Of a stretch of 43,292 bases of DNA, positions 26,566 through 35,082 are shown piece by piece. Source of the DNA: Candidatus Sumerlaeota bacterium (GTDB taxonomy: Bacteria; Sumerlaeota; Sumerlaeia; JADFCW01); assembly GCA_017161705.1 (NCBI GenBank), contig JADFCW010000012.1:1-43292 (forward strand), read 5' to 3'. The position numbers and the translations under genes were made by a program. Numbering within the stretch: the stretch's first letter is position 1; each line of letters opens with the position of its first letter. A model generated the notes under the pieces. The model did no database searches, was not told the DNA's origin, and was given only the letters and a program-made list of their open reading frames with translations.

Positions 26566-29500
26566 TCAATTGTTGCGGATGTTTGCATGCACCTCGCCGA
26601 TTGCATGGATTGTTTCGTCGCTTCCCCAGACCAGCAGATTTCTTCCTTCCAATATGGCGGGATCGAGAGGCGGACTGGCCAGCAACGCCGGCCCTTCGCT
26701 CAGCGATGTGTCATCGTCCAGCGCCGCCGTAAACTGCAGGGAATCGGGGCCGGCCATCGGCTCGATCACCCGGCCGAGATGGCGTACGACGTCATTCTGG
26801 ATGATCCGCATTCCGGCTACGGGCAGTTCGGGCAGAGGGGATTGCGTCTGAATCAGCCAGCCCCGATCGCCGCGCATGATCGAAACGGGGCATTGCCATT
26901 CGGTTGCGATGCGGCATTCGCCGCCATGCAGGGCGTTGTGGTCTGGAAGGAAGACATGAAATTGTCTGCGAGCGGCGGGTTCGTCAACGGCAAGCGGCTC
27001 GGCGTCAAGGATTCGGACGCGGAGGGCCCCTTGAGTCAAATAAAGGGGCAGATAGCGTGCGGCGAGCAGAAGAGCTGCGAGCGTGGGCGAGGAGGTTTCG
27101 AGGAGCCAGCCGGTGCGGATTCCGTCGGACGCGAGGGGAGCCAGCAATTGTGCGGAACCTGCAATGCTCCCGCCGATGCCGACGATTGCGGCATGGCGAT
27201 TGTCGCCGAAGGTGTCGGAGGCAAACGAGCCGTCGGCGGCCAACACGGCGATGGCGCCGTGCGAGGGTGAATTGCGGTTGGGCGGGTTGCGCGAGATGGT
27301 ATTGCTTTGCGATACGAGCGGACCCAGCGAAAGGGCGGCGCAACCGAGCGGCGCGATATTCTGCCGGATCGAGTTTTCGGTGAGCAAAAGTCCTTCGGGG
27401 CCGCGGCTGGGGCGAAAGCCCAGCGCACCGCCGCAGCGAGCGGCGACATTGAACTGAAACTCGTTTTCATCCGCGACAATCGGAGATAGGCCGTCGGTGC
27501 CGACTACCAACCCTCCGAAGTCGCGCCCCGCGCGGTTGGAGGAAATTACGTTGTCGCGCAGTGTAACGGCCGACAGATCCGTGCAGCCAACTTCAAGGCC
27601 GCCGACGTCGCGGTCGGCGTGATTATCGCGGATTTCGTTGCGAATCAACAGCGCTTCGGCCATTTGCTCGACGTCGAGGAGTCCGCCGCCCCAATGGCCG
27701 TCGGACTGTCCCGCGGCGCGCGCCCGATTGCCCGCGATCCGATTGCGCGAGAACAACAGGCGGCAATCGCGCGCTAGCAGGTCGAAGGCGCCGCAAAAGC
27801 CGCCCGTCGGCAGGTCGTCGCGCTGTCCGGCTGTATTGTCGAGGAATGCGCTGCGCTGGATCACGACATCGTCGGCACGGGCAATATTCAACCCGACGGC
27901 GCCGGCAAGTCGTCCGGCGAGGTTCTCGCGGAAGACGCAATCCTGCATTTGAAGGGCGGCAATGTCGGAAACAAGGATTCGTCCGGCACCCTGATCGCGG
28001 CCGGCACGGTTGTTGGCGGCCTGCAGGCCGGCAATCAGGCAGGCCCCGCCGCGGCGATGGTCTATGACGAACGCCCCGGAATCACCGAGGATACGGCGCA
28101 ACAGCGCACGGCCGGACTGCGGCCGCTCGGCGCCGCCCAGCCGGATGCTGAACGAAGTCGGACCGGTATCGGCATCGGCCACCGTCCACGAACGCGAGCC
28201 CTGCGTGATCAGATCGCCCGGCGCGGGAACGATGCCTCCCGGGCGTGAAAAGCCGTCGGGTGCAGCCGATGCGACCGTCCACCGGCCGTTGTCGCCCTCT
28301 GTCAGAACGATCGGTTCGGTTCGCTCATACCAGGCGAGATTTCCGGACCAGATGGATTCCTCGACCGCCAGCCAGGAGTGGTTTTGCGAGGCGATCCAGA
28401 CGGCGCCGGCATCGCCATGGGCGCGATTGGCCCAGCAATGCGCCGCCCACAGCGAGACGCTGCACTGGTTGTCGGCAAGGATGGTCAGCGCGCCGCCATT
28501 GCCCGCGACGGCGCTATTGTGGTGGAACCGGCAGTCATACAGGTTGAGCGGCGACCGTTCGCGCAGCGACACAAATAGTCCGCCATGATTGCCGCCGGCA
28601 ATGTTTTCCATGACCGTTGTGGCATGGATGGACACAGGGGAGTCGCGAATCGCTTCTACTGCACAGGCACCATAGGCGCCGCCATGCGCGCGGTTGCCCG
28701 CCCATTCGCAGTCGCTGATGCTCAGGGCTGTGCCGTCCTTGCAATACACATGGAGCGCGCCGTAGGGTCCGCTGCTGCCGTTGTCCTCGAACCGGGTTTC
28801 GTCGAACACCAAAAGGGAGCCGGAATAGGCTTCGACCTCGAAAGCGCCGATCGGACCGGTCCAGGCGTTGTTGCGCGCGACCTCGCAGCGACGGAACGCC
28901 GCGGCGCTGTCGTCGCTGAGGCGAATATAGCCGGCGCCGGCGCTGCCGCTGCTTTCATTGTCTGCGAACACGCAGTCGGCGAACTCCGCCCAGGCGCCGC
29001 TGAGGAAAGCAAACCGTCCCACGCCGGCATCGCGGGCGCTGCGATTGGATTCCCAGCGGCATTGATCCCAGCGCACGGGGCTGCCCTCGTGAAACTCAAA
29101 TACCCCGGCGCCATTGGAGCCGTCGCGGGCAAAGTTGCCCAGAAAGCGGCAGCCAATGGCGGCGACGGCCGATTCGTCGGTTACCCACCATTCGCCGATG
29201 CCGTTTTGGCAGCCGGCCTCGTTGCGCTCAAACACACAGTCGCGCAATCCCATCGAAGAGCGACCGAACAGCGAGCAGTTGAGCGCGCCATCGGAGTCCG
29301 CCGCATGATTGACTGCGAACCGGGTGTTTTGGAATCGAACCGCGGTTTGATTGCGGGCCAGCACGCGCAGCCCTCCGCAACGGCCGCTGGCCTCGTTGAA
29401 GGCAATGTCGCAATCGCTCAGCGAAACGGTGCTGGCTTCGTCGGCGATCAGCTGACCGACGCCGCAATCTTCGGCGGCGTTGTTCGAGAGGAACGTGGTT

Positions 29501-30912
29501 GCGACGATCGCCAGAGCGGAGCGTCGTGCAATGCGGCAGTCGAGAGCGCCATAGGCGCCTACATCGGCGAGGTTGGCCTGGATCAACGAATCGGCCAGCT
29601 GTAGTTGGGAATCGGTTTCGACGACGGCGAGAATTCCGCCGCACTCGGCGGCCGTATTGCCGCTGATTTGGAGATTTGAAAGCGCACAGGCCGAACCATT
29701 GCCGATCCGAAAGCCCAGCGCGCCTGCGGCCAGCCGCGCCTGGTTGGCCAGCAGGCGTTCGCCCGAGATCGTGGCGTCCACATTTTCGTCCAACTCGTAA
29801 TAAGCGGCGCCGCACGAGCCGGCAATCGCCTCGTTGCTCTCCATGCGGTTGTCGAGACATTCGAGAGCGGACAAAAAAGCCAGACGCAAAGTCAGGGCGC
29901 CGCCGTTCTGGCCGGCGCGGTTGCCGGCAAAGCGATTGCGGAGAAGATGAACGCGGCAGCCGGCTTCGGCGGCAATATCCAGTGCACCGCCCTCGCCGGC
30001 GGTGGAGTTGTGCAAAAAGGTGTTGCCGGCGCAGAGGACTTCGCATCCATGGCTGGCGCGGATCGCCAGAGCGCCGCCTGCCGATTGCGAGGAGCCGGCG
30101 CTGTCGTTGCGGGTCAGCACGTTGCTGGTGATGCGGCATTTTGCGCCTTCCGCCAGGGTGATGAAAAGAGCGCCGCCGGCGCGGTCTGCCTGGTTGTATT
30201 GGATTTCACAGTGGCTGACGGCCAACTCATCGCCTTCGTCCAGCACGGCATAGACGGCGCCCCCGCATCGCGACGAAGTTTCTCCGGCGAACCCTCCGGC
30301 GATTTGCAGACCATCGAGATGGACGCGAAGCGGGATGGGAGGGGAGACGGCCGTGTCCGAGGTGTTCTCGCGGCCGATCTGAAAGACACCGCTGCGCGGG
30401 AAGATCAGCCAGGCCGGTCCAGTGGAAATCGCTTCGTCGCTGTCGAACCGAAGCCGCCAACCAAATTCGTCGCGCTGGGCCGAGAGAATTCTCCGCAGAG
30501 TGCGGTCTTGCATCAACAATTGTCCGCCGGACAGTTCGGCGGCAGAAGCGGACAGCAGCAGCCAGCGATTACGGGAACGAAGAAGCAGCGCCGATTCGCT
30601 GGTGGCGGGGGGGAGGATTGCCGTGGGATACGCGGTGATGCTGCGTGTAGTATGATCGGCGCTGAATCCGCCCAGGATGGAAAGGCTCTTGCGAATCGTT
30701 ACCGACTCGAAGTATGTTCCGGCGGCTAGGCGAAGTTCGTCGCCGGGCGCGGCGGCATCCACGGCTTGCTGAATGGAATCGAACGCACCTTGCCCGCCGA
30801 CGTCGAGGACGGCGCCGAAGGACCGGGAGGTCCCGCCCAACGCAATCATGCCGCCGGCCAGAAGGCAGAGCAGGGATAGGTACGGGAGCAGTTGGCGTCT
30901 TGCCGATTGCAT
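26566..30912 (-). CDS. Giant secreted parallel beta-helix protein with Pmp-like FxxN/GGA repeats
   Basis: A protein of 1448 residues from the ATG at 30912; an ATG at 30945 would add 11 residues. Residues 1 to about 34 form a signal peptide (MQSARRQLLPYLSLLCLLAG, cleavage near SFGA). Next comes a pectate-lyase-like start, AFDSIQQAVDAAAPGDELRLAAGTYFESVTI. More than twenty solenoid repeats follow, each about 25-35 residues, with the pattern FxxNxAxxxGGAL, for example FAGNRAGQNGGALTL, FLHNSTAGEGGAL, FADNESSGSAGAGYI and FRENLAGRLAGAVGL. This FxxN plus GGA pairing is the hallmark of chlamydial polymorphic membrane proteins. Non-repeat inserts sit near the start, near the middle (GDLITQGSRSWTVADADTG) and at the end. 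No autotransporter barrel, PEP-CTERM or other sorting signal is visible at the C terminus (EVHANIRNN). It is probably surface-exposed or periplasmic; the ligand is unknown. Confidence 0.82.
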   Translation of the reverse strand: MQSARRQLLPYLSLLCLLAGGMIALGGTSRSFGAVLDVGGQGAFDSIQQAVDAAAPGDELRLAAGTYFESVTIRKSLSILGGFSADHTTRSITAYPTAILPPATSESALLLRSRNRWLLLSASAAELSGGQLLMQDRTLRRILSAQRDEFGWRLRFDSDEAISTGPAWLIFPRSGVFQIGRENTSDTAVSPPIPLRVHLDGLQIAGGFAGETSSRCGGAVYAVLDEGDELAVSHCEIQYNQADRAGGALFITLAEGAKCRITSNVLTRNDSAGSSQSAGGALAIRASHGCEVLCAGNTFLHNSTAGEGGALDIAAEAGCRVHLLRNRFAGNRAGQNGGALTLRLAFLSALECLDNRMESNEAIAGSCGAAYYELDENVDATISGERLLANQARLAAGALGFRIGNGSACALSNLQISGNTAAECGGILAVVETDSQLQLADSLIQANLADVGAYGALDCRIARRSALAIVATTFLSNNAAEDCGVGQLIADEASTVSLSDCDIAFNEASGRCGGLRVLARNQTAVRFQNTRFAVNHAADSDGALNCSLFGRSSMGLRDCVFERNEAGCQNGIGEWWVTDESAVAAIGCRFLGNFARDGSNGAGVFEFHEGSPVRWDQCRWESNRSARDAGVGRFAFLSGAWAEFADCVFADNESSGSAGAGYIRLSDDSAAAFRRCEVARNNAWTGPIGAFEVEAYSGSLLVFDETRFEDNGSSGPYGALHVYCKDGTALSISDCEWAGNRAHGGAYGACAVEAIRDSPVSIHATTVMENIAGGNHGGLFVSLRERSPLNLYDCRFHHNSAVAGNGGALTILADNQCSVSLWAAHCWANRAHGDAGAVWIASQNHSWLAVEESIWSGNLAWYERTEPIVLTEGDNGRWTVASAAPDGFSRPGGIVPAPGDLITQGSRSWTVADADTGPTSFSIRLGGAERPQSGRALLRRILGDSGAFVIDHRRGGACLIAGLQAANNRAGRDQGAGRILVSDIAALQMQDCVFRENLAGRLAGAVGLNIARADDVVIQRSAFLDNTAGQRDDLPTGGFCGAFDLLARDCRLLFSRNRIAGNRARAAGQSDGHWGGGLLDVEQMAEALLIRNEIRDNHADRDVGGLEVGCTDLSAVTLRDNVISSNRAGRDFGGLVVGTDGLSPIVADENEFQFNVAARCGGALGFRPSRGPEGLLLTENSIRQNIAPLGCAALSLGPLVSQSNTISRNPPNRNSPSHGAIAVLAADGSFASDTFGDNRHAAIVGIGGSIAGSAQLLAPLASDGIRTGWLLETSSPTLAALLLAARYLPLYLTQGALRVRILDAEPLAVDEPAARRQFHVFLPDHNALHGGECRIATEWQCPVSIMRGDRGWLIQTQSPLPELPVAGMRIIQNDVVRHLGRVIEPMAGPDSLQFTAALDDDTSLSEGPALLASPPLDPAILEGRNLLVWGSDETIHAIGEVHANIRNN

Positions 30913-31215
30913 CGCACCGATGGAAAGCAGATTGATACAGGTCATCCGGCCACCCGCAATACACGGACAGCTCGTGCTCTTGACTGCGGCCTTTTAGGAA
31001 GATATTTAGCGCTTATGTGCGAGGTGGAGCGAATCCCGCACTCCTGGCCGTTGTCAGAGAATTAAGTTGAAATCTTGTTGGCTCCGAACGCAAGATAATA
31101 GAAGCGGCCAAACAATGCAACGGCCCGTGGCGCAGTGAAAAAATTGAGAGCCGCGGAAACTGCAGGGCAGTTTGGCTGCGGGGCAATGTTCGTCGGGTAG
31201 GATTGATTGAAACGT
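30913..31215. other. Divergent intergenic region
   Basis: About 300 bases between the beta-helix gene (minus) and the CDF transporter gene (plus). It must hold the promoters for both, but I see no convincing -35/-10 pair, RNA gene or repeat. The central part (31000-31150) is less GC-rich than the neighbouring genes. Confidence 0.4.
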
Positions 31216-32118
31216 ATGGCAAATTCTTCTCCGATAGCTGTCGGACATGGCGATCATCGCCACGAGGTCGAGCACGCTCTCGGTGTTGTGTTTTGCATCA
31301 ATGCGACCTATCTGGTCGTCGAGCTTGTCGCCGGCATAATGACGGGGAGCCTTGCCCTGCTCAGCGATGCGGGCCACATGCTGTCCGACGTGGGCGCTCT
31401 CGCCATTGCGTGGGCGGCTTCGCGCCTCAGCCGCCGGCGGGCGACGGCGCGCCGGACTTACGGCTATGGGCGGGCGGAAATTCTCGCAGCGTTGATCAAC
31501 GGCCTGATCCTGTGGCTTCTGGTGGGCGCCATTTTTCTGGAAGCGATCAAACGCCTGTTCCATCCGCCCGAGGTGCTTTCGGGGCCGATGCTCGCCGTTG
31601 GTGCAGCCGGACTGATTTTGAATTTGGTCAGTGTAAGCGTATTGTTTCGCCATCGGCAGCACAACCTCAATCTCCGAGGTGCTTTCCTTCACGTCATCGG
31701 CGACAGTCTCGGCTCGATCGGCGTTGTCGCGGCAAGCCTACTGATATTGAAGTTCGACTGGCATTGGGCCGACCCATTGGCCAGTTTTTTCATCGGAGGG
31801 CTGATCCTGTTCAGTTCCTGGGGCTTGATCCGCGACAGTGTGCACATTCTGCTCGAAGGCACGCCGGCTCATTTGAATCCTGCACAAATCCGCGCGCACC
31901 TCGAAGCCATTGACGGCGTTCGCGCCTGCCACGATCTGCACATCTGGCTGATCGGTTCGGGCGAGCCGATTCTGACCGCCCACCTCGATGCCCAGCCCGC
32001 CGCCGACCGTTCCCGCCTGCTTCGCGAGGCGACGCAGATGCTAGCCGACCGTCACCAGATCGAGCACGTGACAATTCAGGTCGAGAAAGAAACTCTGCCC
32101 GAACCGCATCATGAGTAG
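31216..32118 (+). CDS. Cation diffusion facilitator (CzcD/ZnT-type metal exporter)
   Basis: A 300-residue inner-membrane transporter that exports Zn(II) or similar divalent metals in exchange for protons. I chose the ATG at 31216; a TTG at 31207, three codons earlier, has an AGGA box and is equally possible. The short N terminus is His-rich (HGDHRHEVEH). Six membrane segments follow. The transport-site motifs are LLSDAGHMLSDVGALAIAW in helix 2 and HVIGDSLGSIGVVAASLL in helix 5, giving the H/D tetrad of the Zn-type CDF family. The cytoplasmic C-terminal domain (from about 210) contains GVRACHDLHIWLIGSGEPILTAHL, the typical metal-sensing ferredoxin-like fold. The length is normal. It stands alone, with no metal-responsive regulator nearby. 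Confidence 0.94.
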   Translation: MANSSPIAVGHGDHRHEVEHALGVVFCINATYLVVELVAGIMTGSLALLSDAGHMLSDVGALAIAWAASRLSRRRATARRTYGYGRAEILAALINGLILWLLVGAIFLEAIKRLFHPPEVLSGPMLAVGAAGLILNLVSVSVLFRHRQHNLNLRGAFLHVIGDSLGSIGVVAASLLILKFDWHWADPLASFFIGGLILFSSWGLIRDSVHILLEGTPAHLNPAQIRAHLEAIDGVRACHDLHIWLIGSGEPILTAHLDAQPAADRSRLLREATQMLADRHQIEHVTIQVEKETLPEPHHE

Positions 32119-32529
32119 CGCCGTTTGCCGGTTTCAGAGCAGCTCGGCATCCGCTTTGTCCGTGCAGCCGATCGCATGCTGCGCATATCCATGCTCTGTA
32201 AGACACGCAGTCCGCGCGTGCACGACGGCGATATCCGCGGCGCTGAAAACAAAATGAGAGAATAGTCTTTTTCGCGGCCCCGAAATAATTTGCAATTTTC
32301 TTGTTGACTCTTGTCCCCGCCTCGGCGAAAGTCCTTTCAGTTATGTGGCTGAAGATTCACGGCTCCCGCTGGTTTTTCAGCAAGTGTGGCTCTCAAGCAA
32401 GTCTCTATCGGTTTCTCTGCAACGCGCTGGTCTTCACCGTGCAGGTTCCGAACATCGGGTCTGCCCACGAGTTCGCCCCACCGACCGGAATCCTCAAATC
32501 CAACCACTGAAAAGAGGTGCAATGAGTTA
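32119..32529 (+). promoter_or_regulatory. Long upstream/leader region of the cold-shock gene
   Basis: There are 411 bases with no gene before the cold-shock ORF. A TTGACT hexamer at about 32304 could be a -35 element, but no good -10 follows at 16-18 bases. If transcription begins near there, the leader would be roughly 190 bases. Long structured 5' leaders are characteristic of cspA-type genes, in which they control translation with temperature. I could not identify a cold-box sequence. Confidence 0.3.
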
Positions 32530-32530
32530 A
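32522..32530 (+). promoter_or_regulatory. Two-codon minicistron overlapping the csp start
   Basis: ATG AGT TAA at 32522-32530 overlaps the cold-shock ATG as TAATG. The only Shine-Dalgarno-like box, GAGG within AAGAGGTG, ends 4 bases before this first ATG and 12 bases before the true start. Initiation here followed by reinitiation could set csp translation. It may equally be a chance ATG. Confidence 0.3.
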
Positions 32531-32727
32531 TGAAAGGAACCGTCAAGTGGTTCAACAATGCCAAGGGCTTCGGCTTCATTACCCGCGAGGACGGCGGCGA
32601 TGTGTTCGTGCATCACACCGGCATCAAGGGCGACGGCTACAAGAGCCTGAATGAGGGCCAGCAAGTCCAGTTCGACATCACCCAGGGCCCGAAAGGCCCC
32701 CAGGCGTCGAACGTCACGGTGCTGTAG
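32530..32727 (+). CDS. Cold-shock domain protein (CspA family)
   Basis: A complete 65-residue single cold-shock domain. It begins [17 protein letters not shown], with RNP1 as KGFGFI and RNP2 as VFVHH, and ends QASNVTVL, the normal family end. It binds single-stranded nucleic acid and acts as an RNA chaperone, during cold shock or growth transitions. The longer open frame upstream of 32530 is not similar to anything and lies in the leader. A clear intrinsic terminator follows 37 bases downstream, so the gene is monocistronic. Which Csp paralogue it is cannot be told from sequence. Confidence 0.96.
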   Translation: MKGTVKWFNNAKGFGFITREDGGDVFVHHTGIKGDGYKSLNEGQQVQFDITQGPKGPQASNVTVL

Positions 32728-32763
32728 TTTGGGCGAAGAAAGCGCGTAAACGAAAGCAAGATG

Positions 32764-32799
32764 CGCCGGCTGCCATTGCGCAGCCGGCGATTTTCTTTT
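32764..32799 (+). terminator. Rho-independent terminator of the csp gene
   Basis: A perfect 10-bp stem, CGCCGGCTGC / GCAGCCGGCG, with the six-base loop CATTGC, is followed by ATTTTCTTTT. It lies 37 bases after the cold-shock stop codon and before the next gene. This is the best intrinsic terminator in the window. Confidence 0.88.
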
Positions 32800-32937
32800 G
32801 AGGCTAGCCCGCCCGGGCGTTTTTTGGCTCTCGATTTTTTCAGCACCGTTTGGGGAGTTTTTGCCCGTTGCATCTCTGTCGGTCGGCGTCTATGGATTTC
32901 CTCGCGCGTGGGAAATGCCAAACACCGTTTTCCCCAT

Positions 32938-33795
32938 ATGCCGCTGTTTGCCTGCATCCTGCCGACCTTTAACCGTCCCGATTTCACTGTGCGGGCGGTC
33001 GAGTCTGTTCTTGCGCAAACCCTTGGGGACTTCGAATGCATCGTCGTGGACGACGGCTCGACCGACGAGACGGCGGGGCGTATTCTTTCCATCCGAGACC
33101 CTCGGCTGCGGCTGATTCGACAGGCCCATCGCGGGGTGTCCGCCGCCCGGAACCATGGGGTCGCGGTTTCTTCCAGTCCGTGGATTGCCTTTCTCGATTC
33201 GGACGACCTGTGGCTGCCGCAGAAAATGGAACGGCAGCTGGCCTTTATGGCTGCCCATCCGACGGTGCGTCTTTCGCAGACCGACGAGATTTGGATTCGG
33301 CGCGGGCGCAGGGTCAATCCCATGAACAAGCATCGCAAGAGCGGGGGCGATTTGTTTGCGCGCTCGCTCGAACTTTGTATAATCAGCCCTTCGGCGGCCG
33401 TGCTTTCGCGCAACCTGTTCGACGAGGTCGGCGGTTTTGACGAAACCTTTCCGGCCTGCGAGGATTACGATCTGTGGCTGCGGATTACCTGCCGCCATCC
33501 GGTCGGCTTTCTTCCCGAGCCGCTCGTTATCAAACACGGCGGCCATGCCGATCAGTTGTCGCGCACGGTGCCGGTTTTGGATTTGTGGCGCATTCGGGCC
33601 ATTGACAAAATCCTGCGCAGTGGGCGATTGAGTGAATCGCAGCGTTGCGCCGCCCGGACCGCGCTGCGGCGGAAATGCCGGATTGTTATCGCGGGTGCCC
33701 TCAAGCGCGGGCGGCGGGAGGAAGCGGCGCGATTGCAAGCGCTGCTGGCCGAATACGGACTGAGCGATCGCGAAGGGTCTAGCCATGCTTCATGA
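32938..33795 (+). CDS. Glycosyltransferase family 2
   Basis: A 285-residue inverting GT-A enzyme. I start it at the ATG opening MPLFACILPTFNRPDFTVRA; the frame is open back to 32761, but that part spans the csp terminator and has no similarity. Motifs: VVDDGSTDETAGRI for the nucleotide, ARNHGVAVSSSPWIAFLDSDDLWLP with the DxD-like SDD, and CEDYDLWLRI, the ED motif with the probable catalytic acidic residue. There is no membrane segment. Such enzymes add sugars to lipopolysaccharide, capsule or other surface glycans; donor and acceptor are unknown. Its last 11 bases overlap the next gene, so it is translationally coupled to the MreD-like protein. Confidence 0.87.
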   Translation: MPLFACILPTFNRPDFTVRAVESVLAQTLGDFECIVVDDGSTDETAGRILSIRDPRLRLIRQAHRGVSAARNHGVAVSSSPWIAFLDSDDLWLPQKMERQLAFMAAHPTVRLSQTDEIWIRRGRRVNPMNKHRKSGGDLFARSLELCIISPSAAVLSRNLFDEVGGFDETFPACEDYDLWLRITCRHPVGFLPEPLVIKHGGHADQLSRTVPVLDLWRIRAIDKILRSGRLSESQRCAARTALRRKCRIVIAGALKRGRREEAARLQALLAEYGLSDREGSSHAS

Positions 33796-34291
33796 CCGCC
33801 CCTTTTTTCTGATGACCGCTGTATTTGTGCTGGCCATGGCTTTGCATTGCGTTGTTTCCACGATCTTGCCGTTCGATTTTCGTGTGCCGCGCCTGCTGCC
33901 GCTGGCTGTCGCCGTGATAGCGCTGCGCTGGGGCAGCATAGCCGGCGGTTGCTGGGGGGCATTGGGAGGGCTGATTTTGGCGCTGCTGTCGGGCGAGCCG
34001 CCATTTGCCGCCGCCACCGCCCTGACCGTTAGCGGATGGATTGCCGGCGAGATTCCGTCGCGCTTTCCGCTCGAATCCTCGGCGGCCATTGGTTTGGCGA
34101 TAGCGGTTTCGATGCTTCTCGAATTGGCGCTGGTTTTTGTTTTTCGCGGCATTTTGCCTGCTGAATCGCTGCGGGCGGCCATTTGGACCACGGGCTGGGC
34201 CATGATGGTCGGCCCGCTGCTTTATGGGCTTGTCGTTCATCTTTCAACGGCTCCGCCCGGCCAGCGCCTTCCCACAGAACCCGAAGCGTGA
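33785..34291 (+). CDS. MreD-like integral membrane protein
   Basis: A 168-residue, very hydrophobic protein with about five membrane segments (for example FFLMTAVFVLAMALHCVV, LLPLAVAVIALRW, AAIGLAIAVSMLLELALVFVF). Length, segment number, the N-terminal charged residues and the G-rich third segment GGCWGALGGLILALLSG resemble MreD, the rod-shape protein that partners MreC. MreD is absent after mreC in this window, which makes the assignment attractive, but MreD sequences diverge strongly and I see no diagnostic motif. It overlaps the upstream GT2 by 11 bases and lies 11 bases before rsmG, so it belongs to a four-gene operon. An alternative is an ECF-type or other small membrane protein. Confidence 0.55.
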   Translation: MLHDRPFFLMTAVFVLAMALHCVVSTILPFDFRVPRLLPLAVAVIALRWGSIAGGCWGALGGLILALLSGEPPFAAATALTVSGWIAGEIPSRFPLESSAAIGLAIAVSMLLELALVFVFRGILPAESLRAAIWTTGWAMMVGPLLYGLVVHLSTAPPGQRLPTEPEA

Positions 34292-34302
34292 GGGGTTGCA
34301 GG

Positions 34303-35079
34303 ATGGCGGTTGAGCGCACGGCACGGGAAACGGCGGAGGATAAAATCGCTTGGGATGTATTTTTGTCCTGTTTTCCGTCTGCGCTGGCACAACGGATCCG
34401 GGAGCGGTCCGATACGCTGCTGGATTTAGCCCGCCGGGTATTGGATGAAAATCAAAAGATCAACCTTACCGGTGCTCGCGATTTTGCGAGCTTGTTCCAT
34501 GACCATGTTCTCGATTCGCTGACGCTGGCGCCTTGGATCGTCGAGAGGGCCGACAAGCCGGAAGAGTGTCAGTTGTTGGTGGATGTGGGTTCGGGCGGGG
34601 GATTTCCTGCACTGCCGCTGGCTGTTGTTTTTCCGCGGATGAAAATCCTGTGCATCGAGTCGGTGGGGAAAAAAGCCCGAGCGCTCGGCGGTCTCTGCGC
34701 GGCCTTCTCGTTTTCGCGCGTGACCGTCCTGGCCGAGCGCGCCGAGTCGGCGGCGCGCGACCCGCGTTGGCGCGAAAAAGCCGATTGGGCCACCGCCCGC
34801 GCCGTAGGTTCCCTGCCCACCGTGTGCGAGCTGTGTCTTCCCTTTCTTCGAGTCGGCGGGTTTTGTCTTGCGCAGCGCGGTGCGAGCGCCGAGGCCGAAG
34901 CGGCGGCGGCGCAGCGGCCGATTGCGCGACTTGGGGGACGCGTGGACCGTCTGGCGGCTGTCGGCCCGCCGTCCGCCGTTCGGCGCCATTTCATCGTGCT
35001 GATCGAGAAAATTGCGCCGAGTCCGGACGAGTATCCACGGCGGCCCGGTTTGCCGGCCAAGCGGCCGTTAGGCGGGTGA
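34303..35079 (+). CDS. rsmG: 16S rRNA (guanine527-N7)-methyltransferase
   Basis: A 258-residue Rossmann-fold methyltransferase that modifies G527 of 16S rRNA in the 530 loop, using S-adenosylmethionine. The start at 34303 follows an AGGGG box. Family features: NLTGARDFASLFHDHVLDSL near 46-65, the SAM-binding loop LLVDVGSGGGFPALPLAVVFP near 88-108, the region TARAVGSLPTVCELCLPFLR, and the C-terminal RRHFIVLIEKI ending in YPRRPGLPAKRPL, a common RsmG tail. The length is slightly above the usual 210-240. It lies between the MreD-like gene (11 bases) and the pseudouridine synthase (3 bases), a plausible translation-related pair. Confidence 0.93.
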   Translation: MAVERTARETAEDKIAWDVFLSCFPSALAQRIRERSDTLLDLARRVLDENQKINLTGARDFASLFHDHVLDSLTLAPWIVERADKPEECQLLVDVGSGGGFPALPLAVVFPRMKILCIESVGKKARALGGLCAAFSFSRVTVLAERAESAARDPRWREKADWATARAVGSLPTVCELCLPFLRVGGFCLAQRGASAEAEAAAAQRPIARLGGRVDRLAAVGPPSAVRRHFIVLIEKIAPSPDEYPRRPGLPAKRPLGG

Positions 35080-35082
35080 AGT

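Noticed and set aside
31054-31692. 212-codon minus-strand open frame near the CDF gene
   Set aside because: It overlaps the CDF N-terminal half, whose transport motifs are clear; the opposing translation has no recognisable feature.
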